Source: CAWIUB01 sp963839995
Lineage (GTDB): Bacteria; Actinomycetota; Actinomycetes; Mycobacteriales; Jatrophihabitantaceae
Assembly: GCA_963839995.1 (NCBI GenBank)
Contig: CAWIXH010000001.1
Span: forward strand, 434,001-498,000
Direction: 5' to 3'
Length of the DNA stretch: 64,000 nt
Below, piece by piece: positions 60,438 to 64,000 of this stretch (the first letter of the stretch is position 1; each line of letters opens with the position of its first letter). A program made the translations under genes and the position numbers. Under the pieces are notes generated by a model, which was not told where the DNA came from, searched no databases, and worked only from the letters and a program-made list of their open reading frames with translations.

Positions 60438-61265
60438 ATGCCGGTTCGGTTCCTGTCCGACGCCGAGCTCGCGCGGCTGAGCAGCTGGCCGGATGAGATC
60501 GCCGACGATGACCTGGTCACCTACTTCACGCTGACCAGCAACGACCTGGGCTGGCTCGCCTCGACCGTCCGGGTGGAGAACCGGCTCGGTGCCGCGGTTC
60601 AGCTCTGCACGCTGCCGTGGCTGGGGTGGGTAATCAGCTGTACCGGCTTGGCGCCGGATCCTCGTGGCGCTCCCGGTACCCGCACGCCGGTCCGCTGCTC
60701 ACCCAGCCCATCCAGACCCAGCTGATCGCCCACCACTGGAACGATCTACTCCGCCTGGTCGGGTCGATGAAGTTCGGGCACCCGACCGCGAGCCTGCTCA
60801 TCGCCAAGCTGCACGCCAGCACCCGGCAGAACTCCCTCGCCCGTGCACCGCAGGAATACGGCCGACCCGTCCGCACCATCTACCTGTGCCGCTACGTCGC
60901 CGACGAACAACTGCGGCGCCGAGTCCGCCGCCAGTTGAACAAGGGCGAGAGCCTGCACGCCCTGCGCCGCGACCCTGTTCTTCGCCCACCAAGGCCACGT
61001 CCGGCGCCGGCACCTCGACGACCAAGTCGACCAGGCGCTGTGCCTGACCCTGGTCACCAACGCCGCCGTGCTGTGGACCACGACCTACCTCGGCGACGCC
61101 CTCGACCCCCTGCGCGCCGACGGTCACCCCGTCACCGACGAAGACGCAGCGCACCTGACACCCGCCCAGCACGACCACATCAACTTCTACGGCACCTACT
61201 CCTTCGACCTCGAAACAGAACTTCGCCGCGAAGGACACCGCCCGCTCCGCTCACCGGCCGCCTGA
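60438..61265 (+). pseudogene. tnpA: Tn3-family transposase remnant with internal deletion
   Basis: The N-terminus VRFLSDAELARLSSWPDEIADDDLVTYFTLTSNDLGWLASTVR is typical of Tn3 transposases. After WLGW the sequence jumps to the far C-terminus in another frame (PIQTQLIAHHWNDLLRLVGSMKFG, QEYGRPVRTIYLCRYVADEQLRRRVRRQLNKGESLHALRR), then shifts again (LTLVTNAAVLWTTTYLGDALD, NFYGTYSFDLETELRREGHRPLR). About 280 of roughly 1,000 residues remain; the catalytic DDE core is gone. It cannot be active. Confidence 0.9.
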
Positions 61266-61285
61266 GGGACGAGCCGCCCCGCGGA

Positions 61286-61319
61286 AGGGACCAAATTCGC
61301 TCCGCTCTAAGGGGACTCC
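61286..61319 (-). repeat. right terminal inverted repeat of the Tn3-type element
   Basis: On the minus strand it reads GGAGTCCCCTTAGAGCGG and on to TGGTCCCT, matching the left end. The flank GGGTA (61320-61324) duplicates 56532-56536. Confidence 0.9.
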
Positions 61320-61383
61320 GGGTAGCCCGCGTTCGTGTCCGCGATGAAGCCGTCGAGTGTCATGGAGGCCTGCGCGACACTTT
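61320..61383 (-). pseudogene. N-terminal fragment of a DHFR-family (RibD-like) gene cut at the transposon
   Basis: The minus strand reads VAQASMTLDGFIADTNAGYP, the typical start of dihydrofolate reductase-family proteins, and then meets the transposon end. Rejoining the two flanks across the duplicated GGGTA gives a stop two codons later, so the gene was already short or decayed before insertion. Confidence 0.6.
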
Positions 61384-61419
61384 CCCCATCGTCGATGGCT
61401 CCACTCGTTCGAGCTGCCG

Positions 61420-62300
61420 CTATGCCGGTTCTGCCGGCGTGGCCGAGGCGCTGATGCTGGCGGCGAGCACGCTGCGGGCAAGCGGGGTGAGTTGGTAGAG
61501 CACGCGCCGCCCGGCACGCCAAGAGGACACCAGGCCGGCGCGGCGCAGCACAGCAAGGGGCGCGCCAATAGCGGCATGCTCTGGTCCAGTTCGGCGGCGA
61601 GGTCCGAGGTGGACTTGGGCGGGGCAACGGCACGCAGGATCGCAGCTCGGGTGCGTCCAAGCAAAGCCGCGAGCGCGTCCCCGGTCGGCTCTGGCGGCGG
61701 GGTCCGCGGCCACAGCTCGCCGATACCGCGCGGTCCGTAGGTTTTGCTCGGTGGGTTGTCGGCATCGATGTCGACCATCACGTGCGGCCAGGCGAACACG
61801 CACGCCACAACCCGAAGTCCGGCACCATGCAGCTGGTGTTCGGTGCCGCCGGCGCTGCTCTGGACTTCGATCGCGTGCTCGGCGCGTTCCAGCTCGGGAT
61901 GCAGGTCGGTCAGCAGCGCCTCGATACCGCCCCGGGCCAGTCGGGTCGCCCGGTAGCCACGTCCGCGTCGAAGCACGGCGCGGATCTGCGGCCAGAACGG
62001 CTTGATCGCCACCTGCCAGTACTGACGCAGCGCATCGGCGACGAGCGGCCCGCGACCGTGCTTGCGCACCCGCCTGGTTTCGTCCGGGAGCTCGCCGCGC
62101 CACACGACTTCGAGGTCCCTGCGCAGCCGCTCCAGTGAACATTCCGCCACCGCTGCCAGTTGCAGGTCGATCGAGGTGGACGGCTCGCGCGCCCCGGACA
62201 GCAGAAAGCTGGCCACGTGCGGCCTCGGGGCAGGCACGATCGCGCGAAGCACCGGCATGTCGACGTGCCGCAACCGGGTGCGGGTGTGGTTGAACCATCC
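61420..62300 (-). pseudogene. frameshifted ArsR/DUF5937-type transcriptional regulator
   Basis: A long N-terminal part (LERLRRDLEVVWRGELPDETRR, RLARGGIEALLTDLHPELERA, MVDIDADNPPSKTYGPRGIGELW) and the first half of a C-terminal winged helix (GRTRAAILRAVAPPKSTSDLAAELD) lie in one frame. The rest (LAVLRRAGLVSSWRAGRRVLYQLTPLARSVLAAS) is in the next. The break is near 61560-61590. An upstream start was not found, so the 5' end may be lost too. The expected role was repression of a neighbouring gene. Confidence 0.7.
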
Positions 62301-62518
62301 ACGATGCAACAACGTCCACTTCGGCACCGTGACAAGCACGCCCCGGCAAGCGCAACGATTCCATCCTGCTGGAATCCTTGCAGCCCCAGCGCCGTGGCGG
62401 CGGAGTCGAATCGCCGCAGTCGGTATGTCCAACGCCTTGGGAGGGCGGCGCCTGATACGCGCTTCGCGGCCTGGCATGGGCGGCACCCAGCTCACATCCG
62501 CCGTGACAGGCTCGGGAC

Positions 62519-63397
62519 GTGTTCGTTCATCTTGTTGACGGGACCTACGAGATCTTCCGCCAGTACTACGCGCCGCGGCCGGGACATCTCGACAGCGCCG
62601 GCATCGAGATCGGCGCGACCCGCGGCGTCGTCCAGTCCGTCTTCACGATGCTGCAGGACGGCGCAACCCACGTCGGGGTCGCGACCGACCACGTCATCGA
62701 GTCGTTCCGCAACGACATCTGGCCGACGTACAAGTCCAGCGCCGGCATGGACCCGCTGCTGCTAGCACAGTTCGAGCCGCTCGAGGACGCGCTGCGGGCA
62801 CTGGGCGTCGCGGTCTGGCCGATGGTGAACGTCGAGGCGGACGACGGCCTGGCCAGCGCAGCCGCAGTCGCCGCTGCCGACCCACGGGTCGAGCAGGTGA
62901 TCATCTGCACGCCCGACAAGGATCTCGGGCAATGCGTCGGCGGCAAGGTCATCCAGTGGGACCGTCGTCAGGACAACCTGATCAACGCCGACGGAGTCAT
63001 CGCGAAGTTCGGCGTCCGGGCCGAGTCGATCCCCGACTGGCTGGCCCTTGTCGGCGACAGTGCCGACGGTTTCCCTGGCTTGCCAGGCTTCGGCGCGAAG
63101 TCCGCAGCGACACTGCTCGGCCGGTACGGGCACCTGGAAGACATCCCGACCGACGCCAAGGACTGGGACGTCACGGTGCGTGGCGCGGCCAGGTTGGCGG
63201 CGACGCTCGTCTCCCAGCGTGCGGATGCCGAGACGTTCAAGCTGTTGGCCACGGTGCGCACAGACGCCGCCGTCGGCACAGTCGACGACTGGGAGTGGAC
63301 CGGCCCGACCGCGGACTTCCCCGTCTGGTGCAAGCGATTCGGCTGGCCACGGCTGGCCAACGACGCAGCCGCCCTGGCCGCCGCCCGCAAACTGTGA
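62519..63397 (+). CDS. 5'-3' exonuclease (PolI N-terminal / flap endonuclease fold)
   Basis: The product is 292 residues, GTG start: VHLVDGTYEIFRQYYA, VATDHVIESFRNDIWPTYKSS, VEADDGLASAAAVAA, ICTPDKDLGQCV and VGDSADGFPGLPGFGAKSAATLL carry the acidic metal ligands and the helix-hairpin-helix of the 5'-nuclease superfamily. As a free-standing protein it is probably used in primer removal, flap cutting or repair. Intact and outside the transposon. Confidence 0.92.
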   Translation: MFVHLVDGTYEIFRQYYAPRPGHLDSAGIEIGATRGVVQSVFTMLQDGATHVGVATDHVIESFRNDIWPTYKSSAGMDPLLLAQFEPLEDALRALGVAVWPMVNVEADDGLASAAAVAAADPRVEQVIICTPDKDLGQCVGGKVIQWDRRQDNLINADGVIAKFGVRAESIPDWLALVGDSADGFPGLPGFGAKSAATLLGRYGHLEDIPTDAKDWDVTVRGAARLAATLVSQRADAETFKLLATVRTDAAVGTVDDWEWTGPTADFPVWCKRFGWPRLANDAAALAAARKL

Positions 63398-64000
63398 GGC
63401 GTGGCAGGCCAACGCAATGGCCACGCCGCGCGCTCGATGACGACCGGCCGCGGCCGAGCGCACGGATCGACCCCGGCCCCGCGAGGCGTCATCACTCCGC
63501 GCGCCGGATCGGCGACCACGAATGACCCCGCCAGCTGGGTCGATGTATCCCCGCGGCAGAGACGGTGTCCCAAACCGCCCGCACGGTCGCCCGCAACACG
63601 CAGATCGGTCCTCGTACACCGTCTGCATACTGCCAAGATCGCACAACGCCCGGCAATGCCGGAAGCACCTAGCGACCGCCCGCCAGGGCACCCTGATTGG
63701 CGTCGCCGGCGTTGCATGATTGCCCGAGAAGTGCTCGCCACGACGGTGGCGCACAACGACGCGTTCGCGACGACCGCGATCTCCCTGCCGTCCGCAACGG
63801 AATCGGCGATCCTGTTGATCTTGTCGGTGACCCTGCGTGATCGCGTCGTCGGCTGGGTCGTCCCAACGCCCCCTCTACGTCCGTGACCCGTCTGCTACAC
63901 CCGGCACTCGTTCAGATCAGACAGCGCGCGTCCACCCAGAGGTGAGGCCACCTGCGGGTCTAGGCGAAGTTGGCGGGTAGGTTGTCGGCGCCTGTGCTAC
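63398..64000. other. 603-nt region without a recognisable gene
   Basis: Open frames exist on both strands, the longest on the plus strand at 63401-63886, but their translations are Arg/Pro-rich, low in recognisable motifs and lack ribosome sites. No RNA gene or repeat was seen. Confidence 0.5.

Larger units (their letters stand above)
56537..61319. mobile_element. Tn3-family transposon (decayed transposase) carrying HTH-PurC and HAD genes
   Basis: A 4,783-bp element with terminal inverted repeats at 56537-56571 and 61286-61319 that share GTCCCCTTAG, AGCGGAGCGAAT and TGGTCCCT. The same five bases GGGTA flank both ends (56532-56536 and 61320-61324), the size of duplication made by Tn3-family transposases. 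Inside are a serine resolvase, an unknown partner gene, the HTH-SAICAR synthetase and HAD genes, and a transposase remnant ending 20 nt from the right repeat, the normal Tn3 position. Confidence 0.9.

Noticed and set aside
63401..63886. 161-codon plus-strand frame near the right edge
   Set aside because: No motif, no Shine-Dalgarno, Arg/Pro-rich composition and competing frames on the other strand.
1..64000. CRISPR arrays, rRNA operon, prophage structural genes
   Set aside because: None was seen; the only short regular repeats are the TGACG array and small promoter repeats.

Overview
The window is about 64 kb of high-GC DNA with Shine-Dalgarno-led ATG/GTG genes. It also holds an actinobacterial gene set: guaB plus guaB3, resuscitation-promoting-factor genes beside tatD/metG/ksgA, a protein O-mannosyltransferase next to rsmI, an F420 (deazaflavin)-type nitroreductase and an HspR-type HAIR site before lon. 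This points to a chromosomal segment of an actinomycete; the genus cannot be fixed from the sequence.

Positions 1-16,300 are purine and transport genes, mostly on the minus strand: the first codons of guaA, an SDR, a CorA-type channel, a toxin-antitoxin cassette bounded by 21-bp direct repeats, a YtrA-type GntR regulator with its ABC transporter, guaB3, a complete branched-chain amino acid (Liv) transporter, a polar amino acid transporter and guaB. Positions 16,400-24,400 hold a TetR regulator divergent from kynA-kynU, a fatty acid desaturase behind a 29-bp palindrome, tRNA-Gln(TTG), glmU, prs and a MinD/ParA-like ATPase. Positions 24,400-37,200 carry the minus-strand block rsmI / metG-tatD / two tandem Rpf-like wall hydrolases / ksgA, then on the plus strand pmt, an acyl-CoA ligase and a winged-helix protein, and finally a DUF3048 protein. 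lon (HAIR-controlled), a PIG-L deacetylase, a methyltransferase and a PLP decarboxylase follow.

Positions 42,500-56,400 form a redox and storage-polymer region: PNPOx-like, DDN-like, VOC and P450 genes, two class I/III-type PHA synthases in opposite orientation, a VapBC module and a fixABCX electron-bifurcation operon with an acyl-CoA dehydrogenase upstream. Remnants of a Zn-alcohol dehydrogenase, a PIN toxin, a winged-helix protein and a frameshifted DHFR-family gene show local decay.

The most unusual region is 56,537-61,319. It is a 4.78-kb Tn3-family element with recognisable terminal inverted repeats and a matching 5-bp target duplication (GGGTA on both sides). It carries a serine resolvase, a partner gene of unknown function, and a transposase gene gutted by internal deletion. 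Its passenger pair is a SAICAR synthetase of the PAICS-like type fused to an N-terminal helix-turn-helix domain, followed by a Cof-type HAD phosphatase. In front of the pair is an array of TGACG half-sites repeating every 16 bp. This looks like an autoregulated purine-intermediate enzyme travelling as transposon cargo, and it is the best candidate here for an undescribed system. To its right are a frameshifted ArsR-type regulator and a 5'-3' exonuclease gene.
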